A stretch of DNA of 64,000 nucleotides. Source: RYN-230 sp963841695. Its GTDB lineage: Bacteria; Actinomycetota; Actinomycetes; Streptosporangiales; Streptosporangiaceae. The stretch covers positions 620,001 through 684,000 of the forward strand of contig CAWJDQ010000002.1 of assembly GCA_963841695.1 (NCBI GenBank), written 5' to 3'. The notes under the pieces are model-generated. The model saw nothing but the letters and a program-made list of their open reading frames with translations, was not told where the DNA came from and searched no databases. Positions 25,141 through 34,947 of this stretch are shown here, piece by piece. Position 1 is the first letter of the stretch, and every line of letters begins with the position of its first letter. Position numbers and translations under genes: made by a program.

Positions 25141-26124
25141 ATGACCGACACGATCGAGGCCGAAGCGCTGACGAAGCGCTTCGGGCGGACAGAGGCGCTG
25201 CGCGGCGTCGATCTCGCGGCCGGGCCCGGCACCGTCCTGGCCCTGCTCGGCCCCAATGGGGCAGGCAAGACCACGGCGGTACGGGTGCTGGCCACGTTGC
25301 TGAAAGCCGATTCCGGGCGGGCCCGGGTCTGCGGGTATGACGTGGTCACCGAGGCGGTGCAGGTCCGCCAGCTGATCGCCCTGACCGGGCAGTTCGCGTC
25401 GGTGGACGACGAGCTGACCGGCACCGAGAACCTGGTGATGATCGGCCGCCTGCTGGGCTTCAGCCGGGCCACGGCCCGGGCCCGCGCGGCGGACCTGCTG
25501 GAACGCTTCGACCTGACCGGCGCGGCCGGCCGGGCGGCCAAGACCTATTCCGGCGGCATGCGCCGCCGCCTGGACCTGGCGGCCAGCCTGGTCGGGGAGC
25601 CCCAGGTGCTGTTCCTGGACGAGCCGACCACCGGGCTGGACCCGCGGGCCCGCAGCCAGGTGTGGGAGACCATCCGCGGCGTGGTCGCGGGCGGCGCCAC
25701 CGTGCTGCTCACCACGCAGTACCTGGAGGAGGCGGACGAGCTGGCCGACCGGATCGCGGTGATCGACCGCGGCCTGGTGGTCGCGGACGGCTCGCCGGCC
25801 GAACTGAAGTCGCGGACCGGCGGGCAGACCCTGGTGGTCCGGGCGACGGACCGCACCGAGACCGGGCGGGTGGCCGCGATCGTCGCGGACCTGACCGGGA
25901 CCGCCCCGGAGATCAGCGAGGAGACCGGCCTGGTCACCGCGCCCGCCAGTAACCCGGCCCTGCTGCCGGCCGTGGTGCGCCGGATGGACGAGGCCGGCCT
26001 GATGGCCGCCGAGCTGGCGTTCCGGCTGCCCAGCCTGGACGAGGTGTTCTTCACCCTGACCGGTCACCACGCGGAGAACGGTCCCGACGAGTCGCTGATC
26101 GACGATGAGGGGAGGGCGGCATGA
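25141..26124 (+). CDS. ABC transporter ATP-binding protein, DrrA family
   Basis: 327 aa. Walker A LLGPNGAGKTTAVRVL, Q-loop region LTGQFASVDDELTG, signature YSGGMRRRLDLA, Walker B VLFLDEPTTGLDP and switch TTQYLEEADELADRI. The LTGQFASVD and TTQYLEEAD wording is typical of the DrrA (daunorubicin-resistance) exporters. About 100 extra C-terminal residues form the DrrA-type regulatory domain. It overlaps its permease by 4 bp. Energises efflux of a hydrophobic compound or drug. Confidence 0.93.
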   Translation: MTDTIEAEALTKRFGRTEALRGVDLAAGPGTVLALLGPNGAGKTTAVRVLATLLKADSGRARVCGYDVVTEAVQVRQLIALTGQFASVDDELTGTENLVMIGRLLGFSRATARARAADLLERFDLTGAAGRAAKTYSGGMRRRLDLAASLVGEPQVLFLDEPTTGLDPRARSQVWETIRGVVAGGATVLLTTQYLEEADELADRIAVIDRGLVVADGSPAELKSRTGGQTLVVRATDRTETGRVAAIVADLTGTAPEISEETGLVTAPASNPALLPAVVRRMDEAGLMAAELAFRLPSLDEVFFTLTGHHAENGPDESLIDDEGRAA

Positions 26125-26951
26125 CCACGCTGGAGGTACCGGCCACGGCCGTGGCCCCGCCCGCCAGGCCGCTCCGCCGCCGGATCAGCGGCGGCCAGGC
26201 CCTGGCCCATTCGCTCACCCTGGCCTGGCGCAACGTGACCCAGCTCAAGCACTCGCCGGAGAAGCTGCTGGACGTCGTGCTGATGCCGATCGTGTTCCTG
26301 GTGCTGTTCCTCTTCGTTTTCGGGGGCGCGCTGAGCGGCAGCACCCACGCCTACCTGGAGCTGCTGCTCCCCGGGCTGGTCGCGCAGATGGCCGTGTTCG
26401 CGACCATGGGGCTCGGCACCGCATTGTGCGAGGACATCCACAAGGGCGTGTTCGACCGGTTCCGCAGCCTGCCGATCGCCCGGTCCGCACCACTGGTCGG
26501 CGCGGTGCTCGGCGACACGGCCCGGTTCTGCGTGGTGATGGTGGTGCTGACCGGGTTCGGCTCGCTGCTCGGGTTCCGCTTCCACACCGGGGTGCTCCCG
26601 GTGCTGGCCGCGTTCGCCCTGGCCTACGTGTTCTACCTGGCGGTGTGCTGGATCTCGGTGCTCATCGGGCTGGTCGCGCCGTCCCCGGAGACCGTGCAGG
26701 GGATCGCGTTCATCTTCATCATGCCGCTGGTGTTCGGCAGCAGCATCCTGATGCCCAGCACCGCGAGCATGCCGGGCTGGCTGCAGGCGTGGGTCAAGGT
26801 CAACCCGGTCACCTCGCTGGCGGACGCGGTGCGCGGGCTGACCGTGGGCGGCCCGGTGGCCAGTCACGCGATGTACGCGCTGGCCTGGGCGGCCGGCATC
26901 GTGGTGGTGGCCTTCCCGCTGGCCATGCGGATGTACCGCCGCCGGGTGTGA
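26121..26951 (+). CDS. ABC-2 type permease, DrrB family
   Basis: 276 aa with six predicted hydrophobic helices, for example VVLMPIVFLVLFLFVFGGAL and the C-terminal YALAWAAGIVVVAFPLAMRM. EDIHKGVFDRFRSLPIARSA is the conserved amphipathic segment of ABC-2 permeases. ATG 26121 overlaps the ATPase stop. With the upstream gene it forms a complete two-gene exporter. Confidence 0.92.
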   Translation: MTTLEVPATAVAPPARPLRRRISGGQALAHSLTLAWRNVTQLKHSPEKLLDVVLMPIVFLVLFLFVFGGALSGSTHAYLELLLPGLVAQMAVFATMGLGTALCEDIHKGVFDRFRSLPIARSAPLVGAVLGDTARFCVVMVVLTGFGSLLGFRFHTGVLPVLAAFALAYVFYLAVCWISVLIGLVAPSPETVQGIAFIFIMPLVFGSSILMPSTASMPGWLQAWVKVNPVTSLADAVRGLTVGGPVASHAMYALAWAAGIVVVAFPLAMRMYRRRV

Positions 26952-26973
26952 GCCGCGGGCGGGGCTGGGCCGC

Positions 26974-27041
26974 CGGGCGGTCTGGGCTGGCGGGCGGTCT
27001 GGGCTGGCGGGCGGTCTGGGCTGGCGGGCGGTCTGGGCTGG
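26974..27041. repeat. 17-bp tandem repeat, 4 copies
   Basis: Four exact copies of CGGGCGGTCTGGGCTGG between the permease stop and the convergent regulator stop. Probably expanded by slippage; it occupies the spot where a terminator would be expected. Confidence 0.9.
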
Positions 27042-27081
27042 CGGGACGGCGACGCCGTGGCGCCCCGGGCCGGGAAGCCGG

Positions 27082-30000
27082 TCAGGGAACCAGCGCCACG
27101 GCGTCGGCGCGGGTGAGGCGCTGGCCGGTCGCGTAGGCCGCGTCGAATCCCGCGCCGCCGAGCGCGGCGGCCGCGGCCGCCGCGGTGCGGGCCACGTCCA
27201 GGCTGCCCATGTCCCGGAAGCCGTGCAGGGTGTGGGCGAGGCCGAGCAGCTCGGCGGCCCGGGCGGGCTCGCCCCTCGCGGCCGCCAGCGCGGCCAGCCC
27301 CTCGACCACCGCGGCGACGGCGGGATGGCCGGGCGTGAAGACCTCGTCGCCCTCGGCGACCTGGCCGATGGCCTTCGCGTGCCAGCGGGCCGCCGCGGTC
27401 AGGTCGCCTCCTTGCTCGGCCAGGCAGCCAAGCTTGCCGTAAGCCGTCGCGGCGATCGCGGCCATGCCGGGCCGCCGCGGGTTCGCCTCGGTGATCTGCA
27501 GAGCCCGCTGGACCAGCTCCGCGGCCCGGCCCGGCTCGGCGGTCCGCCGGGCCAGCTCGGCGAGTTCCAGGTACGCCGGCCGCCTGGTCGTCGCCTTCGC
27601 CGATCCGTTCGGCCAGGCGAACGGCGCGCTCCAGGTCGGCGCGGGCCGCGTCGATATCGCCCTGCCTGGCCCGGGCCTGGCCCAGCTTGACCAGCATCAT
27701 GTCGGCGAAGTTCCCGTGCAGTCCGGCGGCGGCGAGCCCGCGAGCCTCCTCGAGGACCCGCACCGCCTCGTCCGGGTCGTTGTGGGCCATCGCGACCTCA
27801 CTCAGGCCGGTCAGGGCGACGATCAGCCCCCACCGGTCGCCGATGGACGTGAAGTCCGCGTACGCCCGGCCCAGGTCGGCCGCGGACGCATCGAGTTGCC
27901 CGCGGTTCAGGGCCAGATGACCGCTGGCCGCCAGCGCGGCCGCCCGGACCCACGGGTCGCGATCCTCACCCAGCGCGCGCAGTTCCCGGAGCCCGCCGTC
28001 CGGGTCCCCGCCGAAGAAGGCGAGCATGGGGCCGGCCAGCACCAGCAGGGGGTGACGGGTGCCCGGGCTGGCCACCGACATCGCCGCACGCAGGGTGTCC
28101 ATCACCGGGACGTCCGGTGGCTGGCCTGCGTCCGCGGCGCTCATCGCCGTCATGACGTGGCAGATCGCGTACCCGTCAGCCAGGCCAGCTGGCACCTCGT
28201 CCCCGGCGATCTCATGCACGGCGGCCGCCCACTCCCCGGCTTCGGCCTCGTAGTCGCGCATCAGCCAGAACCAGGACAGGGCGGTGATGAACCGGAGCGC
28301 CACGGCGACGTCCCGGGCCGCGATCGCGTAGCGCAGCGCCGCCGCGAAGTTGTCGTGCTCGGCGGACAGCCGGGCCAGCCAGTCCAGCTGCGCGGGGCCG
28401 CGCAGTTCCGGTTCGCCCTGCTCGGCCAGATCGAGGAAGTAGCGGGCGTGCGCCGCCCGGACCTCCTCCTCTTCCCCGGCCTCGGCCAGCCGCTCCGCGG
28501 CGTAGGCCCGCACGGTTTCCAGCAGCCGGTACCGCACCTCGGCCTCGCCGGTCGCCGTGACCAGCGACTTGTCCACCAGGGAGGCGACCACATCGATCAG
28601 GCCGCCCGCGCCGCCGGCCGGCCCGCAGACTTGCTCGGCCGCGGCGGGCGTGGCGCCGCCGCTGAACACCGACAGACGGCGCAGGACCGTGCGCTCGGCC
28701 TCGTTCAGCAGGTCCCAGCTCCAGTCCACGATGGCCCGCAGCGTCTGGTGCCGCGGCAGCGCGGTCCGGCTGCCCGCGGTGAGCAGGCTGAACCGGTCGT
28801 CGAGCCGGCTGGCCACCTGCGCCGCGGTCAGCGACCGGAGCCGCGCCGCGGCCAGCTCGATGGCCAGCGGGTTGCCGTCCAGCGCCCGGCAGATCCTGAC
28901 GACCGGCTCCGCGCTCACCTCGTCGAGGGTGAACCCCGGCCGGACGGCGGCGCCCCGCTCGGCCAGCAGCCGCACCGACCCGTACTCCAGGGCCTCCGCG
29001 GGGGTCGCGCCGTCCGGCGGCAGCGGCAGCGACGGCACCGGGCAGAGGACCTCCCCGGTCACGCCCAGCGGTTCCCGGCTGGTGGCCAGGATGCGGACCC
29101 CCGGCGCCTCGGCGAGCACCCGCCCGGCCAGCCGGGCCACCGCGCCGATCAGGTGCTCGCAGTTGTCCAGGACCAGGACCAGCTGCCGGGTGGCCAGCAT
29201 GTCGGCCAGCCGGTCCAGCTGGGGCACGACCACCCGGACCGGGTCCGCGTCGGCGACCCACATCGCTTCCGGCGCGCCGATCGCGGACAGCACGGCCTGC
29301 GGCACGTCCAGCGCGTCGCCGACCGGCGCCAGCGGGACGAACCAGACGCCGTCCGGCATGTGGTCCGCCAGCCGGGCCGAGGCCTCGATGGCCAGCCGGG
29401 TCTTTCCCGCGCCGCCGGGCCCGGTGAGGATGACCAGGCGGGATTCGCCGAGGAGTTTGCTGACCCGGTTCAGCTCGTCGTCCCGGCCCACGAAGCTGGT
29501 CAGCTGGGCAGGCAGGTTGCTGGTGCGAACCGGCGGCTGCGGCAGGCCTGCGGCGGACGCGGCGGGGGGCGATGGCGAGGCGGCGGTGGAGGGGACGGGC
29601 GGGCCTGGGGCCGGGCCGGCCCCGTTTCCCGGCGGCGCCCCGAGGGCCGGGTCGGCGCGCAGGATGGCCAGGTGCACGGCGGCCAGCGCCGGGGACGGGT
29701 CCACGCCGAGCCGCTCGGCCAGCAGCCGCCGGGTGTCCTCGTACACCGCGAGCGCGTCGCCCTGCCGCCCGGCCAGGTACAGCACGCGCATCAGCTGGCC
29801 CCGCAGCCGCTCCCGGAGGGGGTGCGCGGTGGCGAGTTCCTCGGCCTCGGGCGCGAGTTCCGCGCCCCGGCCGAGGGCCAGGTCGGCCTCGATCCGGTCC
29901 TCCGTCGCGGCCAGCCGGAGTTCTTCCAGCCGGGCCACGGGCCCCGCGGCGAACGCGGCGTCCGCCACGTCCACCAGCGCCGGGCCACGCCACAGGCCCA

Positions 30001-30394
30001 GGCCCTGATGCAGCAGCGCCGCGCCGGCCGCGGGCTGGGCGGCGGCCAGGGCCGCGCGGCCCGCGCCGACCAGTTCCTCGAACCGGCTCGCGTCAACGCC
30101 AGCGGGATCCACGGCCAGCCGGTAGCCGCCCGCCTGATGCTCGATGATGCCGGGCCCGGCCGCGTGCCGCAGGCGGGACACCAGCGCCTGGAGGGCGTTG
30201 CCCGAGTCTGCCGGGCCGGCCTCGCCGGGACCGTCGCCGCCCCACAGGTCGCCGGCCAGCCGGTCCGCCGCGACCGTACGCCCCGGATCCAGGGCCAGCC
30301 GGATCAGCAGGGCACGCAGCCGCGGGCCCGCCAGCCGCACGGGCTGGCCAGCCTCGTCCCGCACCTCCAGCGGGCCCAGGATGCCGATCCGCAC
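27082..30394 (-). CDS. SARP/AfsR-like giant transcriptional regulator (frameshifted near C-terminus)
   Basis: About 1104 aa over the whole span. The order is an OmpR-like winged-helix (RIGILGPLEVRDEAGQPVRL), a bacterial transcriptional activator domain (ELRLAATEDRIEADLALG), a Pro/Ala linker, and an NTPase (Walker A LTGPGGAGKTRLA, LVLDNCEHL, ILATSREPLGVTGE). Winged-helix/TPR repeats make up the remainder. At 27578-27592 the frame changes; RRPAYLELAELARRT and the last 127 residues (ending ADAVALVP) continue the TPR region in another frame. GTG 30394 has GGGAGGTGGAC upstream. A regulator of antibiotic or secondary-metabolism type; no biosynthetic cluster is next to it. Confidence 0.88.
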
Positions 30395-30523
30395 CGTCCA
30401 CCTCCCGCTGCCATTGTCCCCGTTCCCGGGGGATGCGTGGGGCTGGCTGGTCCTACCTGTTAAATCCCGCCGCTTAATCCCGCCGCGCCGGAATCAGCGC
30501 TGGCGCCACGGGGTTCACCCGGT

Positions 30524-30883
30524 ATGGCTAAAGGGCACACGATCACCACGACCCCAGCGACCACGCACGTCGTCGTCACTGTCGGCGGCGAGAAGATCGC
30601 CGAGACTGACCAGCCGGTGCTGCTGGACGAGACGGGCCTGCCGACCCGGTACTACCTGCCGCGCGGCGACGTGCGCACCGACCTGCTGCGGGCCACGGAC
30701 TTGCACACGACCTGCCCGTTCAAGGGCGAGGCGTCGTACTGGTCGGCCGAGGTCGGCGGCGAGGTCTACAGCGACCTGGTGTGGAGCTATGAGACGCCGA
30801 TCCCGGAGGCCGCGCAGATCGCCGGCCTGATGTGCTTCTACCCGGACCGGGTGGAGATGACCGTGGACGGCCAGCCGGCCTAG
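30524..30883 (+). CDS. DUF427 domain protein
   Basis: 119 aa. The DUF427 core is seen in HTTCPFKGEASYWSAEV and YPDRVEMTVDG, with YYLPRGDVRTDLL before it. Common, uncharacterised cytoplasmic protein. Its stop codon overlaps that of the convergent DUF2071 gene in the tetranucleotide CTAG (30880-30883). Confidence 0.93.
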   Translation: MAKGHTITTTPATTHVVVTVGGEKIAETDQPVLLDETGLPTRYYLPRGDVRTDLLRATDLHTTCPFKGEASYWSAEVGGEVYSDLVWSYETPIPEAAQIAGLMCFYPDRVEMTVDGQPA

Positions 30884-31659
30884 GTCCGGGCGGGCTCGCG
30901 GTACCTTTCTGGCCGCCCGATACGGACGTCGACGCCCGGCGAGTAGTGCGCCAGCGGCTCGCCGCGGGGAGCGGGCAGGCCCGCCGCGCTCATCAGGCTG
31001 TCGTCGAGGGTGAGCACCTCGGCACGGTGCAGCGGCCACGGCTGGTGCTCGGCCCGGGCGAACAACGGGTGCCCGGCGAGCACGCTGAACAGCACCCAGC
31101 GGGCGGTCAGGAAATGGTCCCGGTCCCCCAGCTCGGCAGGCTGGTACCGGGCGCCCGGGCGGACCCGCACCTGGCTGGTCGCCGTGCGCGGGCCCGGGAT
31201 GCGGCGCTGGCAGGAGTAGCTGATCTCCCGCCCTTCGGGCGGCCCGGTGAGCCGCATCGAGGACCAGAAGTACGGCAGCCGGTAGCTGGCCCGGGCCACC
31301 GCGACGGCCCCGAACCGCGCGGCGTCCAGCGACAGGAACCAGATGCCGGCCTGGCCCTCGCGGTCCACGGCGTAGGTGCGCACGTTGGTCTCGCAGAAGT
31401 TCGAGACCCAGGGGGCGCCTCGATCGGCCGCCGTGTGCACCCGCATGAAGAACGGGACCAGCCCCACCCAGGCCGCCCCGCCGAAGGTGTCCACCGTGAG
31501 GCCGTCGGGGAGCAGCCGCTGCACCACCGCCGGGTCGTAGGACCAGTGCAGGAACGTCAGCCGTTCCCACCGCTGCCGCATGACCGGCTTATCCACGGTG
31601 AACGGGCAGACCCCGGAATACCCGGCCTGCCCTCCGGTGACCACACCCGCAGGATCCAT
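30880..31659 (-). CDS. DUF2071 / YqjF-family protein
   Basis: 259 aa from ATG 31659 (GGGGG just upstream). FLHWSYDPAVVQRLLPDGL and WVGLVPFFMR near the N-terminus, then NVRTYAVDREGQAGIWFLSL, are the conserved DUF2071 segments. Function unknown; the fold is acetoacetate-decarboxylase-like in the family. It lies downstream of the ECF sigma gene, separated by a 23-bp-stem hairpin. Confidence 0.9.
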   Translation of the reverse strand: MDPAGVVTGGQAGYSGVCPFTVDKPVMRQRWERLTFLHWSYDPAVVQRLLPDGLTVDTFGGAAWVGLVPFFMRVHTAADRGAPWVSNFCETNVRTYAVDREGQAGIWFLSLDAARFGAVAVARASYRLPYFWSSMRLTGPPEGREISYSCQRRIPGPRTATSQVRVRPGARYQPAELGDRDHFLTARWVLFSVLAGHPLFARAEHQPWPLHRAEVLTLDDSLMSAAGLPAPRGEPLAHYSPGVDVRIGRPERYREPART

Positions 31660-31836
31660 ACCCCCATCATCCGCCCCGGCCCTGCGCCCGCCGTCCGTGG
31701 CACGCCCGCCGGCGGCACGCCCGCCGGCACGCCCGCCGCCGGCGAACACGGCGGCCCCGCGGCGCTCCCGCTGGCCGCAGACTCCGCGACCTGAGTGGCT
31801 GATGTTACCTGTGTTCCATGTGGTCCGGTCTCCCCG

Positions 31837-31892
31837 TTCGTGATCAAACGTTTGGTGTTGCTATAACCACACCAAACGTTTGATCACGAACT
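31837..31892. terminator. Perfect 23-bp inverted repeat (terminator-like)
   Basis: Arms at 31837-31859 and 31870-31892 pair perfectly around a 10-nt loop (TGCTATAACC). It is A/T-rich for this genome, with CAAACGTTTG in each arm. It sits 30 bp past the ECF sigma-factor stop and before the DUF2071 gene. No U-tract follows, so it could act as a factor-assisted terminator, or be a mobile hairpin or binding site. Confidence 0.7.
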
Positions 31893-31921
31893 GACTACCA
31901 CCCAGTGCGCCGGGGACGGGG

Positions 31922-33189
31922 TTAGTGCGGGGGCAGCTGGGACATGCGGCCGCGCAGGTGCGCGGCCTGCGGGTCGCTCAGGCCCAGGGCGAGCGCCCGC
32001 TGGTAGGCCCCGCGGGCCTCGGCGGGCCGGCCCAGCCGGTGCAGGAGCTCCGCCCGGGTGGCGTGCCACCACGGGTACCCGGCCAGGCCGTCGATGGCGT
32101 CCACCAGGGCCAGCCCCGTTCCCGGGCCGTCCCGCTCCGCCACCGCGGCGGCCCGGTTCAGCCGGGCCACGGGTAGCCGGCCAGTCCGGGCAGCACGTCG
32201 TACCAGGAGATCACCGCGTCCCAGTTGGTCTCGGCGTAGGACGGGGCCAGCGTGTGGCACGCGGCGATGGCCGCCTGCACCACGTACAGGTCGGGACGGT
32301 CCGGGGTGCGCCGCAGCGCGCGGCCGACCAGCTCCACCCCCTCCCGGACCGCCTCCTGGTCCCACGTGCTGCGATCCTGCTCAGCCAGCAGGACCGGCCC
32401 CCCGTCGCGGTCCAGCCGGGCCGCCCGCCGCGCGTCGGTCAGCACCAGCAGGGCCAGCAGCCCGAGCACGGTCGGCTCATCCGGCATCAGGCCGGCCAGC
32501 AGGCGGGCCAGCCGGATCGCCTCGTCGGCCAGCGCGGCCCGGATCAGGTCGGCGCCGGTCCCCGCGGCGTATCCCTCGTTGAAGATCAGGTAGACGGTGG
32601 CCGCGACGCCGGCCAGCCGGCCAGGCAGCTCGCTGGGCGCCGGGACCCGGTAGGGAATCCCGGCCCGGGCGATCTTCTGCTTGGCCCGGGACAGCCGCTT
32701 GGCCATGGTCGCCTCGGGGACCAGCAGGCTGCGGGCCACCTCGGCGGTGGACAGCCCGCCGAGCGTGCGCAGGGCCAGGGCCACCTGCGCTTCCAGGCTC
32801 AGCGCCGGGTGACAGCAGGTGAAGACCAGCCGGAGCAGGTCGTCCCGGATGACCCCGGGGGGCTCAGCGGCGCCGGGAGCGGGGTCGGCGAACATCATCG
32901 CCTCCGTCTCCTTCACGTCCCGCCGCGCCTCCCGGCGGATGATGTCTACGGCCCGGCGTTTCGCGGTAACCAGCAGCCAGGCCCGCGGATTGTCCGGCAC
33001 CCCGTCGCGGGGCCAGGTTTCCAGCGCGCGGACCACGGCGTCCTGCGCCGCGTCCTGGGCCAGGTCCACCTGGCCCAGGACGCGGATCAGCGTGGCCAGC
33101 ACGCCGGTCCCCTCCTCGCGGACCAGGCGGGATAGCGCGTCGCCGGCAGGCGCCCCCGCCCCGCCCGCTGGGTGTCCGGGTCTGGGCAT
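31922..33189 (-). CDS. ECF42-type RNA polymerase sigma factor (frameshifted)
   Basis: About 422 aa over the span. Sigma-2 region AQDAAQDAVVRALETWPRDG, sigma-4 ALRTLGGLSTAEVARSLLVP with RLSRAKQKIARAGIPY, then the long C-terminal SnoaL/TPR-like extension typical of ECF42 (DUF6596: YLIFNEGYAAG). The frame changes at about 32170-32195; PVARLNRAAAVAERDGPG and the final 80 residues continue the same domain in another frame. ATG 33189. Preceded by a YCII/DGPF gene 34 bp upstream, the usual ECF42 arrangement in which the YCII protein accompanies the sigma factor instead of a membrane anti-sigma. Confidence 0.88.
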
Positions 33190-33223
33190 CCGGTACTGGG
33201 CCCTTAGTCCTGGGCGCCCGCGC

Positions 33224-33568
33224 TCAGAACTGGATGACCGGGCGGACTTCCACCGCACCGTTCCAGGCGGCCGGCATCTGCGCGGCCAGCTTCACGGCCT
33301 CGTCCAGGTCGGCGCAGTCCAGCAGGTAGAAGCCGGTCAGGGCCTCCTTGGTCTCGGCGTACGGCCCGTCGGTCGTGATCACGTCGCCGCCCTTGCCCCC
33401 GCGGGTCCGCACGGTGGTCGCGGTGGCGGTCGGGTAGAGGGCATTGCCGCCCCGGATCACGGCCGCGGCGGCCTGGCCGAACTCGTTCCACTCCTGCATC
33501 TCGCCGGCGAACTCCGGGCTCGTCCAGTCCACGTCCGGGGTGTAGGTCAGCGCGATATACACAGGCAT
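33224..33568 (-). CDS. YCII/DGPF-domain protein
   Basis: 114 aa. Contains TDGPYAETKEALTGFYLLDC, the DGPF signature region, and the ferredoxin-like YCII fold. Encoded directly upstream of the ECF42 sigma factor, with which such proteins co-occur. Probably a small cytoplasmic sensor or partner of that sigma factor. ATG 33568, with GGGAGCAGCTC upstream on the minus strand. Confidence 0.92.
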   Translation of the reverse strand: MPVYIALTYTPDVDWTSPEFAGEMQEWNEFGQAAAAVIRGGNALYPTATATTVRTRGGKGGDVITTDGPYAETKEALTGFYLLDCADLDEAVKLAAQMPAAWNGAVEVRPVIQF

Positions 33569-33668
33569 GAGCTGCTCCCTCAGGTCTCGCCGGCGCGGTT
33601 CGCCGACTCCACGATTAAGGACGAACGGCTGCTGCCTGGATGGACACCCGGGACGCAGGCTTTCCGCA

Positions 33669-33750
33669 GGCTCCCCGGGCCAGGCTTGCTGGGCCAGGCT
33701 CCCCGGGCCAGGCTTGCTGGGCCAGGTTCGCTGGACCAGACTCGCTAGGC
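33669..33750. repeat. 28-bp direct repeat plus degenerate copies
   Basis: The same 28-bp unit (beginning GGCTCCCCGGGCCAGG, ending TTGCTGGGCCA) occurs at 33669-33696 and 33697-33724, followed by decayed units reaching the stop of the next minus-strand gene. Confidence 0.8.
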
Positions 33751-34092
33751 CGCCGCGCCGCCGGCCCGGGCGAAGTCCAGTGCTTCCCGGGCCAGCGGCA
33801 CCCAGGCCAGCTCCGACTCCGGGTCCAGGCTGAACCACTCCCTCATCGGCGTGCCCTTGTTCGCATCGAAGGGCACCCCGTCGCCGCCGGCGACCAGCGC
33901 GCCGACCCGCGGCGCCGGCAGCTTCACCACCAGCCGCCCCCGGACCAGCATCGCGAAGATCTTCTTCTCCCAGCGCAGCGCGCTGCGGCCGAAGCCACTC
34001 CCGCCGCCGGGCGGGGTCACGCCTGGGCATCCGAGCAGCTCACCGACCAGATCCTCGAAGCGCTCCTCGGGGGCCCCATGCTCTCCTGTCAC
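33745..34092 (-). CDS. TfoX/Sxy N-terminal-like small protein
   Basis: 115 aa. RWEKKIFAMLVRGRLVVKLP followed by a Gly-rich loop and GTPMREWFSLDP resembles the TfoX N-terminal fold (or related YjbR-like proteins). It is probably a small cytoplasmic protein of unknown role. GTG 34092 is the only upstream start, with no good Shine-Dalgarno sequence. Confidence 0.7.
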   Translation of the reverse strand: MTGEHGAPEERFEDLVGELLGCPGVTPPGGGSGFGRSALRWEKKIFAMLVRGRLVVKLPAPRVGALVAGGDGVPFDANKGTPMREWFSLDPESELAWVPLAREALDFARAGGAAA

Positions 34093-34330
34093 GCGGCCAG
34101 GCTAAGCCCCGGTACCGACAACACGGCGCCCCGGAACCAGGCCCGGGTGGGCGACGAAAATGCAGGGGGGCTGAGTTCAGCCAGGTAAAGCGCGCGGCCT
34201 GGTGGTGCATCGCGCTACCAGCCCGGGCGAGGTGGCTGGGATAACCTGCCGGCGCGGGACTGTGCGGTCACCGCGGCCGACGGCGGGCCCGCGAGATGGA
34301 ACCGATCACTCCAGGAGGCGGGCCGGCCAA

Positions 34331-34864
34331 GTGACGACCCAGGTCATCGTGCTCAACGGTGGTTCCAGCTCAGGCAAATCCGGGATCGCCCGGTGCCTGC
34401 AAGCGATCCTGCCCCAGCCGTGGATCCGCCTCGGCGTCGACGACCTCCTCGACGCGCTGCCGCCGTCGCTGACGGATTCGGGCACCGGCATCGCGTTCGG
34501 GCAGCAGGGCGAGGTCGTGGCCGGCGACGGCTTCCGCGAGACCGAGGCGGCCTGGATGACCGGCGTCGCCGCAATGGCCCGGGCCGGCGCGCGGATCATC
34601 ATGGATGACGTGTTCCTCGCCGGGGGCGCTGCCCAGGAACGTACCCGTGCATATCTGTCCGGCCTTGAGGTGCTGTGGGCCGGGGTGCGCTGTGATCCGG
34701 GGATCGCTATCGGACGCGAGATCGCCCGGGGTGACCGGGTGACAGGGATGGCTGCCTCGCAGGCGGAGACGGTGCACCAGGGCGTCGTCTACGACATCGA
34801 GGTTGACACCAGCCACGCCGAGTCCCTGGAGTGCGCCCGCGTCATCGCCGCGCACGTCGTGTGA
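34331..34864 (+). CDS. cpt: Chloramphenicol 3-O-phosphotransferase homologue
   Basis: 177 aa, the length of the S. venezuelae enzyme. P-loop LNGGSSSGKSGIARCLQ, catalytic-Asp segment LGVDDLLDALPP, MARAGARIIMDDVFL and LWAGVRCDP, then ARGDRVTGMAASQAETVHQG and YDIEVDTSHAESLECA, matching CPT over its full length. CPT phosphorylates the primary hydroxyl of chloramphenicol and inactivates it. GTG 34331 is chosen because homology starts right there; AGGAGG lies about 14 bp upstream. No chloramphenicol biosynthesis genes are in the window, so it is either stand-alone resistance or a kinase of another metabolite. Confidence 0.88.
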   Translation: MTTQVIVLNGGSSSGKSGIARCLQAILPQPWIRLGVDDLLDALPPSLTDSGTGIAFGQQGEVVAGDGFRETEAAWMTGVAAMARAGARIIMDDVFLAGGAAQERTRAYLSGLEVLWAGVRCDPGIAIGREIARGDRVTGMAASQAETVHQGVVYDIEVDTSHAESLECARVIAAHVV

Positions 34865-34947
34865 CGTCGCCGCCTTCAATGCTGCGTGCCCGGGCGCCGG
34901 GAATCCGCCCTCCGCGAGCGGGCCGCGACCGGGTGGCGGAGACTGGG

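Noticed and set aside
27464..30463. A 999-codon open frame on the plus strand opposite the SARP regulator
   Set aside because: It is the antisense shadow of a GC-rich gene: Gly/Arg/Pro/Gln-rich with no domain, whereas the minus strand has clear winged-helix and P-loop motifs.
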